Shown here one piece after another: positions 33,976-46,886 of a stretch of DNA of 64,000 nucleotides. Below the pieces are notes generated by a model that saw only the letters and a program-made list of their open reading frames with translations, had not been told where the DNA came from and made no database searches. Location: contig OY829540.1 of assembly GCA_963691705.1 (NCBI GenBank), positions 5,718,001-5,782,000 on the forward strand. Direction: 5' to 3'. Every line of letters starts with the position of its first letter. The stretch's first letter is position 1. Position numbers and translations under genes: made by a program. The DNA is from Viola odorata (Eukaryota > Streptophyta > Magnoliopsida > Malpighiales > Violaceae).

Positions 33976-35959
33976 ATGGAGGACGCCATCCTTACCTCCG
34001 ATAAACCTTCCACCGCCTCACCTCTTGATCCTCCTTCACGCATCGTATGCCACGTGTATGCTCTTCTTCTCCTTACTCTTCCTTTTTTTTCTTTGGTAAT
34101 CTCTTCGCTTTACTCTAACATACTGATGTCAGTAGCGTTTTTTTGTTTTCTTGAGTGAGCAGTTGCCAGAAGCAATTTTCACAGTACACGTGTCCTCGAT
34201 GCAATTCGCGCTACTGCTCACTCCATTGTTACAAGGTATTTGCAGAAATTGTGATCTTGAGCGATTTCAATTTTATGTAATTTTTGTTTGTTCATTTTTT
34301 TTTTTTACTTTTTGGGTGCAGTCTCATAGTGTTAGATGTACAGAGTCGTTTATGAAAGAAAATGTAGCGGAGGAGATGCGTCAAATGCAGGCAAATGATG
34401 AAACAAAGCGAAAAATGTTGGAGATATTGAAACGGTTTCATTCAGAGGAAGAAACGGATGACATGGAGGAAGATGGTATGATTCTTATCCATATAAATTG
34501 TTTCCTAAATTTGAACTTTCTGTGATCTTGTTGATGGCGTTAGAAGTAAATATAGGCTACACTCTGTTCCGGTTGCCACTGCAAGTTTAATTTCTTGAGC
34601 TACTGAAAGTGAAATGTGTGGTTATTGTTCTAATTATCTAGTTGTTCTAATGAGTACCTACATTAAACTGGTCCCGTGTTTTTACTAATTTAGTGAAATG
34701 GTAGGTTATAAGTTATAAATCATCTGAAACTTAATTATTCACTTGCAGGCTACCTTGTCGATTTCATTATAAAAGAGCCTTACTGAGTTTCTCTCTTTGT
34801 TTTGTAGCAGATTCTGTTCTATCGGAGGAGACTGTTCAAAAGAGTTTGTCTGGTATGTTCCTGTCCGCCATTTACACGTGCATTCTTAAAAATAAATGGT
34901 AGATTTCAGCTAATTTTTTAACTCCTCTCGTTCATCTCTGAATTTTGAGTTATGTATCAAAGATCTCATTTTCAATGCTCGAGGTGGGGTGTAGGTTGTT
35001 TGTTGTGTCTTGTGGTGGTTTGCTTTCTGTGGATTTCATGTCCTGAAAGCTTGTGGAACTTATCTGGTTTTCTCAATGCAGGAGGCACAATCAGTTTTGA
35101 TGATTTATCTATAGAAGAGAAGAAACAGTTCCAGAGAGCTGTGGCATCTGGGGAACTTAGCAAGTTGATTGAACCATGGGACCCTTGGTGGTTGAAATCT
35201 TCTGCTAGGGCAATCTCTCTAGGCAAGGACGGAACTCAGCTTATTCAACCAATTACCAAGCAGGAAGAATCATCTGCATCCCAGGATGGTAGTGTTAGTG
35301 ATCATGCTAGTGAGATTCCTCCTGGCCCTGAGACCCCATTACCTCCAGTTCGGAAGCTAATTTCCGCAGAGCCATCACCACTCCTGGCTATTCACCTGGT
35401 TGACGTTATATATACCTACTGTTTCACACTACGCCTCTATAATGGAGATTGGCAATCAGACGCCATAGGGTCGGCAACCATGGTGTTGAGTGTCTCCTCT
35501 GTCTTAGGTCAAGCTGGGCAGCCAGAATCGGTGTCCGAAGCAATGTCTTATTGCTTGGAGAGAACCTGCTCTCCCGAGTATAGGCATATGGGTGGCTTAC
35601 AATTTGGACTGGCTGTTGTTGATGATGTAACAAACCTACTTTCTCTGGGATCTCCTGCTTTAATCTGCATGCTTTGTGATCTGCAGAGGATAGTTCAGGC
35701 CGGGGAGAGGGAACTGAAAGCAGGGAAAGAAAGAAACTCGAGAAGGTCAGAAATCAGGAGTAAGTTGAAGTTGGCTGACCGGAAAGTTTATTTCATAATG
35801 TGTTGGGTGCATGAGCAGCCGGAGGAAGCATGGCCTTCCTTAGCTACCATTGTGAGGGCTGAGAAAAGTTCGGCAATGGAATATATCGGAAAGAATCCTG
35901 TGAAAGCTAGCAGTAAAGCAGTAACCAAGGGAAAAGTTTTGATCCAGGAGATTGAATGA
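33976..35959 (+). CDS. ZNHIT2: HIT-type zinc finger protein, ZNHIT2-like
   Basis: Five exons: 33976-34055, 34163-34235, 34322-34475, 34808-34852 and 35082-35959; 409 residues. Exons 1 to 3 build a full HIT zinc finger: C25, C28, C37, C40, C45, C49, H53 and C57, with the text CPRCNSRYCSLHCYKSHSVRC. After an acidic linker come EEKKQFQRAVASGELSKLIE and PWDPWWLK, and a long helical C-terminal region, an arrangement I associate with ZNHIT2. In animals and yeast such proteins work with the R2TP/HSP90 system in assembly of snRNP and snoRNP particles; that role is carried over by inference. Exon 4 has two neighbouring acceptors (TAG at 34805-34807 and CAG at 34808-34810), which would add or drop one Ala. 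A frame opening at 34952 lies partly in intron 4 and is not the start. Confidence 0.88.
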
Positions 35960-37078
35960 TGATTTGTCTGTTTGTTTTTGTTGTATCATTACAGAAAATG
36001 CAGATCCCTGTGTACAGTAGTATCGGTAAGGGACAAACCAAATCTTATGAGTTGCAAAGTTTTTAACATATACTGAATACAGGTCCCTGTGTATGACATT
36101 CTTTACTGATGGTTTCAAAGTTTGAACTTTGCAACTCAAAACTTGCTATGGTCAGAAGATATATCTGTAGAGATAGCACGTATTGTATACAAGACGTGAA
36201 TGGAGAAGGTTACACTGAAAGTAGGAAGAGTCATCAAAATGGAGTGATTCATTTCACCAACTAACTAGGCTGCTACTAAGTATTATCATTCATAGGAAGA
36301 GTTTTAATTCATGGTTCCAATTCAAAAAGACAAATAAGAGAGATTTAAGCATTTCAAATTTGCAATGCTTTGACTTTTAAAAAAAAAAAAAAAATCAACT
36401 TCAAATTAACTTTACAGGTAAACTTCAAGAGGGAAGATACATAAGCGGAAGATATAACTTCCAATACTTGACACAATTTCTGATACCGGATACATCTCAC
36501 TTCTGAGAGTAAGTTGGAGATGACTACCGGTATATACTTTGAACCGTAGTCCTACTCTACATACGCAGTGGCCTATCATCGGGAACCTAAACGAGAGAGG
36601 CCCATAGGACTTCGGCAGTTGACAGACGCTATTCATCCCTAAATATTTGGCCCACTAAACGTCATTGTTATTTTATTTTATTTTATTTTTGAGCAGAAAA
36701 CGCCATTCTTGTTATTAAAATAATTACAATAACAACGACCACAACAATATATTAATAAGAATTAAATTCTTTACTTTTTGATCGACTAATAATAAATTCA
36801 AGTAAATTCCAAGTTCCAACTTCCCATTCGGCAATTTCCAAGTAACTAGAAGCAAACGACGACGTTTCAAACACACACGGAATGCCAGTCCCGTAATTTC
36901 GAGGCAAAACCATACCCTTCGCGGCAATACGCGCAACAAGAAAAACACGCACTAATCTAGTCCGCCACTCCTGCTCAACTCCAACCACCGTAAACACGAA
37001 GACAAAAACCTTTCCAGATCATTGTATCATCGAAAACTATTTTTTCCAGATATAACCAGAAAACCAACACACGATAAA
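35960..37078. other. spacer between ZNHIT2-like and PUX10-like genes
   Basis: 3' UTR of the first gene, an A run at 36379-36393, a (TTTTA)n run at about 36670-36690, and the leader of the next gene from about 36900. No other gene seen; minus-strand frames of 74-99 codons show no domain. Confidence 0.45.
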
Positions 37079-40069
37079 ATGGTGGAACCATCCGATAAAT
37101 TGGCGTATTTTCAAGCCATCACCGGTCTCGACGATCCCGATTTGTGCACCGAGATCCTCCAAGCTCATGGCTGGGACCTCGAGCTCGCGATCTCTTCCTT
37201 CACCTCCACCACCGCAGCCGACACCGGGGAAACCACCTCCACTACCACCACCACCGCTGTAGAGCCACCGCCTAACTTTAACCGCCACAACGATTCCACT
37301 GCCGTTGCCGTCGTTGCTGCCGCTCCCGGTTTAGCTTGGAAACTCATTACCTTGCCTATTTCTGTGATCTCCGGAAGTCTAGGGCTTGTCTCGGGCGCTG
37401 TCGGGTTCGGATTATGGGCTGCCGGTGGTATTTTGTCGTATTCTCTTGGAATGATTGGGCTGACTTCGAGCAGGACTGAAGAGTCATCCGCTCGATTAGT
37501 TCCAGTGTCGCCTGCGGCGCAAGAAGCGATGGAGTTTGTAGCGGGTTTTGATAGAGAGTACGGTGGTTCCACGAGGTTGAATTTTGTGACTGAGGGTTTT
37601 ATGGACGCTCTACAAAGATCAAGGAACGCGTATAAATTGTTGTTTGTGTATTTGCACTCACCGGATCATCCTGACACGCCAGGCTTTTGCGAGAGGACGT
37701 TGTGTTCAGAGGTTTTTGCGGCTTTTGTTAATGAGAACTTCGTGGCATGGGGAGGGAGTGTTAAAGCTAGTGAAGGGTTTAAAATGAGTAACAGTTTGAA
37801 GGCCTCGAGGTTTCCGTTTTGCGCTGTGGTTATGCCTGCCACAAATCAACGGATTGCTTTGCTTCAACAGGTAATAATCAGCATTCTGGGTGTTGTGATG
37901 TTTAATATGTACACTGTGCTCAAATTGCTGTGTTGTGTAATAGAGGATTATTGTGTTGTGTTGAAAGGTGAGCTCATTAGGTGTTAGTGTGCTAAAAGTT
38001 TGGATGATGTTCATTATCTGGGTGGATTGGATACCTAACAGTAGGTGATTTTTTTCTGTGCTAAAAGTTTGGACAATGTTCTTTTTGTTTGGACAATGTT
38101 CTTCTTGGTGCTACTCTTCCATCTAAGCGGGAAGAAGTTCCCCAGGTTTAGCCACTCTAACATAGAATCTCATTCAGCTTAGTGGTTTTGAGAGTAACAA
38201 TTTCTCTACAAACTGGAAGGATGCACGTGTTAGGAGAGCTTATTTGCAAGATATAATTCAGTATTGTTGTCAACCTTACTAATACTCAATAGTGTCAGTT
38301 CCTGCTTTGTCTATGTTTGGCTGATTGACTAATCTTAGCATGATAGTTTGGTCATGGCCTCCTTCCTTTTTGAGCTTTAACTACATGTTATGTATAGAAT
38401 TCTAAGATTCACCTCTCATGTTATGCTTCATCTAACTTTTGGTTATGGTGGATGAAAGCTTTTGATTCTTTAATTTTGGGTAGCTGATTGAACTTGAACT
38501 GAGAAAAGGTGGTGGATGATGGGTGTGATTAAAACTCTCAGTCTCAAGGCATGTAGTTGGGCTGCTTATATGTGATCAGACTAATATGATCTTTGTAGTT
38601 ATGCATTCACAACAAATTAGTGAAATGTGTTGCTCTAGTTGTGTGTTCCTAAAGTTATAGTCATTTCTGGATAATCATGTTTGCTGAGGATTGCTAGTAT
38701 TAAATTCTTTGTATTGAGGCTCTTTAGCACATTTTCCAGTTGCACATACCATTGGGTCTCCCCCTTCTCTTTTGTGTATTTGAACTTCCCCTCTTTGTAC
38801 TCAGAATGGATGAAGTTTAGAGGTACAATGTTTTGCTTTGGACATATAGCTCTTGATGAGTCACACATGGTTGTCTGTGTAACTTTTTGTAGCCTCAGGA
38901 GAAACTACAGTACACCTATTTACATTAATATGATGATTATGTTTAATTGTACCGGTTGCTGCCACATAATGAACCAATGGTACTGTTTGATGAATTCAAG
39001 CATATTAAACTTAGTGCTTGTGTGGTCTTCTAGTAGTTATTTTTTCAGTGTTGCAAGGATTTGAACTGATGACCTATTCCTAAATAAACCCTGACCACTT
39101 TCCCTATCCAGTGACTTACATACTAGCTTTATTATGACAAATATGTTGCATCTTTCTTATTTTGCAGGTTGAGGGTCCTAAATCTCCTGAAGAAATGCTG
39201 ACAGCATTACAGAGGGTGCTAGAAGAAAGTGCCCCTGTTCTTGTTTCAGCAAGGCTTGAAGCAGAAGAGAGAAGAAACAACATCAGGTTGAGAGAGGAGC
39301 AAGATGCTGCTTACAGAGCAGCACTTGAAGCTGATCAAGTATGCTGTTTCTTTAATCTGTGCTCTTCTCTTTCTTTCCCCCCCTATGTTTGCTTACATGG
39401 TCCAGATATGATGCCCCCCTCCCAAATGCTGGGAGAATGATTGGTTAATTATCACCTTTTCTTTTCGTTCTAACTGAAATCCTTTGTCACACTAGGCTAG
39501 GGAACGTCAAAGAAGAGAAGAGCAAGAACGTCTTGAAAGGGAAGCTGCTGAAGCAGAAAGGAAACGCAAGGAGGAGGAAGAGGCTCAGGAGAGGGCAGCG
39601 CGTGAGGCTGAAGAAAAAGCAGCTGCTCTGGCAAGAATGAGACAAGAGAAAGCCCTGGCTCTGGGTGCTGAACCTGAAAAAGGACCCGGTGTTACTCAGG
39701 TAATCCCTTATTTTTTACCTTTACTCTCTAGGACTTGCACTCTGTCCTGTAGTTCTAATGCCCTTCTATTTCTTTCCTTTTCTGTTTCTTGGAGATGTAA
39801 TCTTTCAAGCTAACTTACCTATTTGTTACTACTTCTGATAGGTCTTAGTTCGGTTCCCTGCTGGTGAACGCAAAGAGAGAAGGTTCCACCGTACTGCTAC
39901 TATCCAGTCTCTATACGACTATGTTGACTCTTTGGGTTGCTTAGAGGTAGAGAGTTACAGCCTAGTCTCCAATTTTCCTCGCACGGTATATGGATTCGAA
40001 AAGCTCTCTTTGTCCTTGAAAGAAGCAGGGCTACATCCGCAGGCCAGTCTTTTTGTGGAGCCGAACTAG
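37079..40069 (+). CDS. PUX10: UBA-UAS-UBX domain protein, PUX10-like
   Basis: Four exons: 37079-37870, 39168-39338, 39496-39699 and 39842-40069; 464 residues. The start MVEPSDKLAYFQAITGLDDP is preferred over the in-frame ATG at 37022 because it matches the remembered plant PUX10 start. Residues 6-45 form a UBA domain (ending in LQAHGWDLELAISSF). Residues 85-128 are a long uncharged hydrophobic hairpin (PGLAWKLITLPISVISGSLG onward), the lipid-droplet/ER anchor type. A thioredoxin-like UAS part (about 165-300) and an Arg/Glu-rich coiled coil (about 305-375) follow. Residues 390-464 form a UBX domain with the turn SNFPRTVYGF. In Arabidopsis PUX10 recruits CDC48 to lipid droplets to extract ubiquitinated coat proteins. 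Intron 1 (1.3 kb) carries a local duplication of a GTGCTAAAAGTTTGGA phrase. Confidence 0.93.
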
Positions 40070-40382
40070 TTAAGTGTAATGGCAAGCAGTGGCAGTCTGG
40101 TGACCGCAAATAGGTTATTCTGTTGTTCTTTCCTCCCGCTTTAACTTGATTAGCAGTGATGATAGACAAACTAGATATAGGTGTGCGTCGGTAGGTCAAG
40201 TATGTGGATGTTGTTTCATTTTCCTTCAATGCAAGTATATCCAACACAATCAAATCGAGCTATATAGTGGAAGATGGGGTTGAAATAATGATACTGTTTT
40301 GCGCACAGGTTACTTTGGGGGAAAAGAAAATAGCCTTATATTACAGTTGATTGCAAGACCAGATTGAACATATTATTTTGGT

Positions 40383-40388
40383 AATAAA
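40383..40388 (+). terminator. poly(A) signal candidate, PUX10-like gene
   Basis: AATAAA about 315 nt after the stop codon. Its distance is long for a plant 3' UTR but acceptable. Confidence 0.35.
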
Positions 40389-41245
40389 CTCGGATAGGCG
40401 GGTTTCTGCTTTGTGTATTCTTTTTTAGTCATGTGAATGCAATGAAGTAAGAATAATGTGTATATTTATGCAGCTGGCATTGCGTTTTACAGTGGAGGAT
40501 GCATGTTTTCCTTTAGTGCACAGGCTGGCTAACTCCTTAGACATTCTAGCCTTTCTAGGTGTTGTTGGTCCTATACCTACTGGCTTCTACTGTCACTTCC
40601 TTTTTTTCTCCTCTTCACGTGAAGCCAGTGTAGTTCCGACATCTTTTAGTCGGAACGGGTCGGAAATTAATCTCGTTATAGTATTTTTCGGATTCGGAGA
40701 AAGCGGGACCAAATGTTTCTTTCTACTATTGGTGAATTCTTGCAGCAGACCTTTTTTCTCCCCTCCCTTTGCTCCTTATTAAGTGAAATTTGTGCTAATA
40801 CGATTTCGTTTCCGTTTATAACTAAATCCAGTCGACCAAAAATTCAAAATTTGTTTTTTTCTATTGAGGAGAAAATTAAAATTAGATAGGTTGAAAGTCT
40901 TCCAGATTAGTGTAACCTGTGTTGTACTTATGTAAATTTGTTTCCAACAAATCTAAACGACAATCAAATACTAGCATATCTTAATTGCTTACAAATTTAA
41001 AATTGATTTTGTACTTATTTTGATTGTAAAAAATCCTTAATACAGACTCCTAATCCCACACAAATTGCATTAGCTAGTCCTAATCCTTCTTTAACTTAAA
41101 TTTTTAATCCTTAATAATCTTAATAATTAACAGACTCCTAGTCCTAATCCAACTAACTAACAATTAGACAAATACAAATGTATTTTAACTGAATAATAAC
41201 TCTCTTGCCTTTATCTCGTGATTATATTAATCACCTTCTCAAAAC
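40389..41245. other. spacer, WNK upstream region
   Basis: AT-rich. A GC-richer part near 40615-40690 has a small inverted repeat, TTCCGAC...GTCGGAA. CCTAATCC phrases recur at 41049-41160. No gene seen. Confidence 0.45.
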
Positions 41246-41255
41246 TATATATAAA
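41246..41255 (+). promoter_or_regulatory. TATA box of the WNK gene
   Basis: TATATATAAA, 565 bp upstream of the kinase ATG. A start near 41280 gives a long leader of about 530 nt. Confidence 0.5.
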
Positions 41256-41465
41256 GTCCTACAATACTCCTCTCAAAAGTTCTACTATCCTCTCCAAGCT
41301 CACGCGCCTTTAATCACACGTGTGCCTCAAACTCCTACCAGGCCTCAATTACCCCAGCTAGTTCAACTCTCAAATCCCACCATAATCTAGGGTTTTTGAG
41401 CGTCGATTCATCTATTGATTAGAAGTTTTAGGAGATTAGTCGATCACAAGGATGTGGATTGCGAG

Positions 41466-41705
41466 ATGGGTGATTCTAGGGCTTGTATGATGCTAACCAA
41501 CGGCGGCACAATATTGTGGAAGGAGAGGGATTTCGTCTGCGCTATGGACAGATTGAAATCGGAGATTTCTAGACTTCTTTTCCTGGCGTTTGAATGCCGG
41601 TTCCGATTCGTACCGGCATTCGATTCGTATTCCGTTGCTTGTGAAGCCTTCTCTGAACACTGCTCACCTCTCCTTCCCGTCGACGTTATAATCGAAGCTC
41701 TTTAA
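41466..41705 (+). CDS. 79-codon upstream ORF in the WNK leader
   Basis: The frame begins MGDSRACMMLTNGGTILWKE and ends VDVIIEAL; it stops 105 nt before the kinase ATG. It is long for a chance frame in this AT-rich genome, and its base composition is coding-like (GC-richer, rich in Cys, Phe and Arg codons). It could be a regulatory upstream ORF in the same transcript, or an independent small gene. I recognise no family. Confidence 0.45.
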   Translation: MGDSRACMMLTNGGTILWKERDFVCAMDRLKSEISRLLFLAFECRFRFVPAFDSYSVACEAFSEHCSPLLPVDVIIEAL

Positions 41706-41810
41706 TAGAGTTTTCTTCTTCTTCCAATAAACAAAAAAGTCTGCTCTTGTTCTTTTTTTCTTCCTTGCGCGTTCTTTTGGAGTGTTTTGGGTTTCGTTTT
41801 TTTCGATTCA

Positions 41811-44214
41811 ATGGATTCCTGTTCGTCTGATGATGCTGAGTTTGCTGAAAAAGATCTGACGGGTCGTTACATTCGGGTATGATTCCTTGCTTTCCTGTTT
41901 ATTTGGATTTTTTTTTTGTTGTTGGATTTTTTGGGGCTTATTTACGGCTTGTTTGGGTTGGAGACAATCGGATAGGCTGTTTCTGATTATTTTAGTGTTG
42001 ATTGATTATGCTTTGTTTCTAATAAGCACTGAATCGATATTGAGCGATATGATTTTTTGATTGGCTGTTTTACTATGTTGCTCCAGTATGATGAAGTCTT
42101 GGGGAGAGGAGCTTTCAAGACTGTGTATGGTTCCCGTTACCTATTACTTCTTTAGTAGTTTTTAGTTTCTTTTTCTTTTTATGCATAACAGGTTTGAGTC
42201 AGAACTGTTCCTAATCTGTGGTTTTTGAATGGGGCAGATATAAGGCATTTGATGAAGTAGATGGAATTGAAGTTGCTTGGAACCAAGTGAATGTTGAAGA
42301 TTTATTACAGTCACCGCAACAGCTGGAGAGATTGTATTCAGAAGTTCATTTGCTGAAGTCATTGAAACATGAAAATATCATCAAGTTCTATAACTCTTGG
42401 GTGTATGACAAGAATAAGACTATTAATATAATTACAGAGTTATTCACTTCTGGGAGTTTGAGGAAGTGAGTTTCATTTCTTACACTTCCTGATGTGGAGG
42501 TTTTGTGTTGGTTTATGTTTGTTTAATTCGTGGTTTCATGGATGTAGGTACCGTAAGAAGCATAAGATTGTTGATTTGAAGGCCATCAAAAACTGGGCAA
42601 GGCAGATCCTACGAGGACTACACTATTTGCATAGTCATGACCCTCCTATTATTCATCGAGATTTGAAATGCGACAATATATTTGTGAATGGAAACAATGG
42701 TGAGGTGAAAATTGGAGATCTTGGGTTAGCAATTGTCATGCAGCAGCCTACTGCCCGAAGTGTTATAGGTAATAGCTTCATTTTATCAAGGTTTATTATG
42801 GGTGTAAAACTTGGTCAAACATCTTTAATTTTAAAGTTATGTTCCTCCTTTTATTGTAGGTACTCCTGAATTCATGGCTCCAGAGCTATATGAAGAGGAA
42901 TACAATGAACTTGTCGACATCTATTCTTTCGGAATGTGCCTGTTAGAGATGGTTACCTGTGAATACCCGTACAGTGAATGCAAAAATCCAGCACAAATAT
43001 ATAAAAAGGTCACTTCGGTGAGTTTTTTGCCATTTGCGTAATGTGAGTCGCTTTTCAATTACTTGTCCCTGCTTGTTCTAATAGCTATGTTTTACTTCTT
43101 TTGTTGCAGGGCATAAAGCCCGCTTCCCTGGCTAAGGTGAATGATCCCCAAGTTAAGCAATTCATAGAGAAGTGTCTGGTTCCTGCACCTTTAAGGCTGC
43201 CAGCAATTGAGCTGTTGAAAGATGCATTCCTCGTTACTGAAACTTCAAAGGATCATGTTTCTGTTTCCTTGCGGTTGCCTAATCTTGTAACCACACCTGT
43301 TAACCTGCCTCAATCCGAGTCTCATCCCATGGAACTTGATACTGACTGCAAGTTTTCAATAGGCTCTTGTAACAAAAGGACCATTGAATTTGAACTTCAG
43401 AGAGACACTGAGAACAAGGAATTCAGATTAAGAGGGGAGAAAAATGATGATGATGGTACAATTCAATTGATGCTGCGCATTGCTGATCTATGTGGTGAGC
43501 AAATTTTCTGTACAAACTAGTTTTTCTTAATATATTCTCAGTGGCATTCTAAATAATGTTATTTTTGCAACAGTTCGAAAAGCAAACAATATTAATTTTA
43601 CCTTTTACCCTGATTCGGATACTGCAACTTCGATAGCTGAGGAGATGGCTGAACAACTTCAGTTGAAAACTGAAGACGTGACCTTAATTGCTGATTTGAT
43701 TGATAGCTTGGTATCAAAGATTGTTCCTTGCTGGAACACTTTGACTGAACCAAATGGTTACCCTGAGTTACATGGAAATGCAACTTCGGAGGCCATTACC
43801 CAACCTGATATCACACCATTTATTAATGTGAAAGGACAAGAGATTCAAGATTCACTCAAGTCAGACATATCAGCTGAATCTAATATGACGGTTGCATCCG
43901 ACAGCAGTATCAACAAGCCTATGGGATCTTCTGCTTGCAGTTATGAATTCAATGGGTACGATTTTGATTCAGATTTTTCGATGCTTGACGATGTTATATC
44001 AAAACATAGCAAATCAACCAAAAGTTTCGGGAGCTCTTTGAATGGTTCGTGTTCTGGAACATCGAAAGATTTCAGCTTGTCCAGTATCTGCTCTCTTTCC
44101 CTGGAAGACAAAGATGATGAGCTGAAGCTGGAGCTTGATGCGATTGATACTCAGTATAATCACTGTTTCCAGGAACTGTTGAAGAGGAGGGGAGGAAGCG
44201 ATAGAAGTTGCTAA
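41811..44214 (+). CDS. WNK: WNK (with-no-lysine) protein kinase
   Basis: Seven exons: 41811-41876, 42087-42124, 42238-42465, 42548-42768, 42860-43017, 43110-43494 and 43574-44214; 578 residues. The kinase domain is about residues 22-275. Strand beta-3 reads EVAWNQV, with Asn50 where other kinases have the catalytic Lys, while Lys33 in GRGAFKTVY takes its place: the WNK hallmark. [10 protein letters not shown] and DLGLA (Leu for Phe of DFG) are the catalytic and metal loops, followed by [22 protein letters not shown]-terminal OSR1/SPAK-type docking fold is seen at about residues 355-430 (starting near [19 protein letters not shown]). The acidic start [15 protein letters not shown] and overall length resemble WNK8/WNK10. 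Plant WNKs act in flowering time, clock and RGS1/G-protein signalling. All seven joins are frame-consistent; exon 2 is only 38 nt. Confidence 0.94.
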
Positions 44215-46328
44215 AAAGAGGTGGGTATCGAGGAAAAAGATTGTTGCCATGTGATAGTACTAGATTCCAAGAATTTCTTTTTCATTTGCTTGGTTGGATG
44301 GTTTTTATCTTGCACCCATTTTGAGAAATTTGGGGGCAGATGTTATTATTTCTTTTGTATATACAAGAGTTGGCGCATTCAATTTAGGAAGTTTTAACTT
44401 TTAACCTCATTCATACGCTAATTTTTGCTTTACATGGTTTATTTTTCATCTCCAGACTCTTGCAGTGGAAGTGGTCGTTTTGTTACCAGCCATTTAGTTT
44501 TCGTTTCAACCCTTTTCTGTGCTTATTAGGAGTTGGGAAGGGAATGGAATTAAAAATTGTTCCTTGATTTTATGAGTTACATTGAGGTTGCTGCTTGGTT
44601 AGTGCTCATATAAAATGTCATTTAAAAGTCAAAAAAAATATTATTCCATTTAGTCTTCTTAGTGCTCATCTGTATATAATTTAGAGCAGATGACAAACAC
44701 TCAAAACTGTACTGTATAAATGCTACTAATTTTCTAACGACTGAGCTTCCTGAATGTGGGGACAATTGCCTTTCTTGAGTAGCTAAAAGCAGGACAACAA
44801 TCACTGGAGTTAATAGGAAGTTAAGAGGCTAATCAGACAAATTCAGTACACATAATTATTACGCATCCAATAAATTGTTCAGTAGCATGTTCCAGACATT
44901 GGAATATGTTTTCTCATTGATTGCCATGAGCAGCAGTACAAGTATTAACTTTTTCCTTCTGTCATTACTAATATTATCCACACTACAATTATTGTCTTTC
45001 TGGTTTTTTTCTAGATTATTAATATACTATAATCTTATTCCTGACAGGTTTTTGTTTGCTCATAACTTCATTATGATCTTTTGATTTTTATACTATCCAT
45101 CCTCTTTCCAAAATGGAAAAATTATAGTGCGCTCTCAAAATGTCATGTGTCATGTTTCACATGAAGGGAATTGCGTTTCTTTTCTCATAAGCTGAAAATT
45201 ATAACATGCTTATAGAATGTCACGGAATGAAACCACATTCTTTAGTTCAGTGATCACATTATAAAAGCATTTGTATATTAGAAGTTAATTAATTCCACTC
45301 ATTATGCCATCTTGCAACAAGCTCATCTGTTTTATCATCTAATTAAACAGCAAGAACATTTAACACATAATGCCACAACATATCCTCTGCAGTCAAATTT
45401 ATGCCAAAAAATGCATTCAACTCGCACCTCTCATCACATGTTATTTCAATGTTTCCTTAAGAATTCGTATTCGGGCTTCTCTGGTTCACAAGTTCCGGAA
45501 CTAGCTCAATCACATTGTTCTTAGAAATGGCTTTGCCAGGACAGAAACTGCTCCCTGCAATCTATATTATGTATAATAGTATTCAACTTCAAGTTTCAAG
45601 ACATGCAAATATCCTGCAGTACATTCAACTCAGCAAGCTGGCTCGTTATGTGACGCTATCGTAATATTTTTAGATACACTGAGTGCACCATTCGTCCACC
45701 TCATGATTGGTTGAAATAGTTTTTGGGGAGACATGATCTTTATATATTCAGAATAAAGCAATGTATTTCAGTTACCTCCAACATGAACGACAGCCGCCTT
45801 CCAGTTTGTAAACATAAAAGTGCCTTATCAATTAGCAGCATCCTGTCCAAGACCCAAAAAATCAACCAATACATTCAACATAAAACGGTCGACAAGCTGC
45901 AATTGTATCAGAGTGGAAATTGTAGCGAAGTTAATTCTGTATCTTGGCATACTTGTTAGCAATAAATGCACAAAGTTAGCACGTCAGAATAGATACTTTG
46001 AAGCACAATACCATCAGCACCCTTAATCCATAACTGAGACAGTTTGGAAAGAGTAAGTTGCTAAACTTCAAATTCATCCACGTAAGGAATAACAGTAAAC
46101 TTCAAATTCATTCACAGTCATGACAGAGAATTATGCACACTTTACTGATAAAATCAATATCCAGTACATTATTCACACAAGAAACACAAACAAGAATGCA
46201 CATCCAGGAATAAGAAGTGAATATCAGGAACTGACAGGATTTTCCAGAATATGGGTGCACTGACATGAACGCACTTACACCCTCAAATCATCAACAGAAA
46301 GGAAGAACAGAACACCTTGTGAATGCTG
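44215..46328. other. convergent spacer between WNK and Yippee-like genes
   Basis: The 3' UTRs of both genes and about 1.5 kb of AT-rich DNA in between. Plus-strand frames of 60-78 codons at 45312-46026 show no family features. Confidence 0.45.
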
Positions 46329-46886
46329 CTACCAGTTTTCCTTCACTATTTTTGACTTCTCAAGTATGAATTTCCCTTCCTTGTACTTCTGTGTTTCTTC
46401 ATAAGCTCGTTCATATTTCCAACCAAGCACCTCTTGGCAGTCGCAGCAATAGACATCAGCAACTGTATGGAGACCAGTCAGCAGGTTCCTATCCTCCTTC
46501 GGCCCCACCGTGATGTTCATCGCGTGGGAGAACAGAAAAGCTCGTCCATGCCTTCCCTAGAGTAACAAAACAACAATTTTACTATTTCATTACTAATGCT
46601 GGTTTTATATTTATGAACACCTTCAACCAATGACCCCATCAAATCCTAAATATAACACTCACATAAACTAATCGACACTAAAATTCTTTTCCTTTATCGA
46701 AAACAAGTCCTACCCTGAGGTGGTTCACTTGCTAGAATGAAGCAGATGCATCAAAAACGCATAGCCAAAGAAGAATCAGAAACGAGTTTTCACCTGAAAA
46801 GCTTTGGAAATTACATCATCGTGAAGGGCGACATGATTACTGCAGTTGCAGCAACTATACAACCTTGGCCCAACCACCTCTGCCAT
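46329..46886 (-). CDS. Yippee-like zinc-binding protein
   Basis: Two coding exons on the minus strand: 46886-46794 and 46556-46329; 106 residues. The start [20 protein letters not shown] carries the first CxxC pair (C12, C15) and the second exon carries [20 protein letters not shown] with the second pair and the GWxY motif. The spacing fits the Yippee signature, in which four Cys bind one zinc ion. It ends with [14 protein letters not shown], nearly invariant in plant members. In animals Yippee proteins are linked to the CTLH ubiquitin ligase and the centrosome; the plant role is poorly known. The leader appears to contain introns reaching about 47455, where CATGGCACAAAATTGGCAG is followed by a good GT donor. 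Confidence 0.93.

Noticed and set aside
34952..35081. Upstream extension of the last ZNHIT2-like exon from an ATG at 34952
   Set aside because: This part reads as intron 4: a good TGCAG acceptor at 35081 restores the frame from exon 4, and the extension encodes an unrelated hydrophobic stretch.
38681..39064. 127-codon ORF in the PUX10-like gene
   Set aside because: It lies wholly in the first intron and has no domain.
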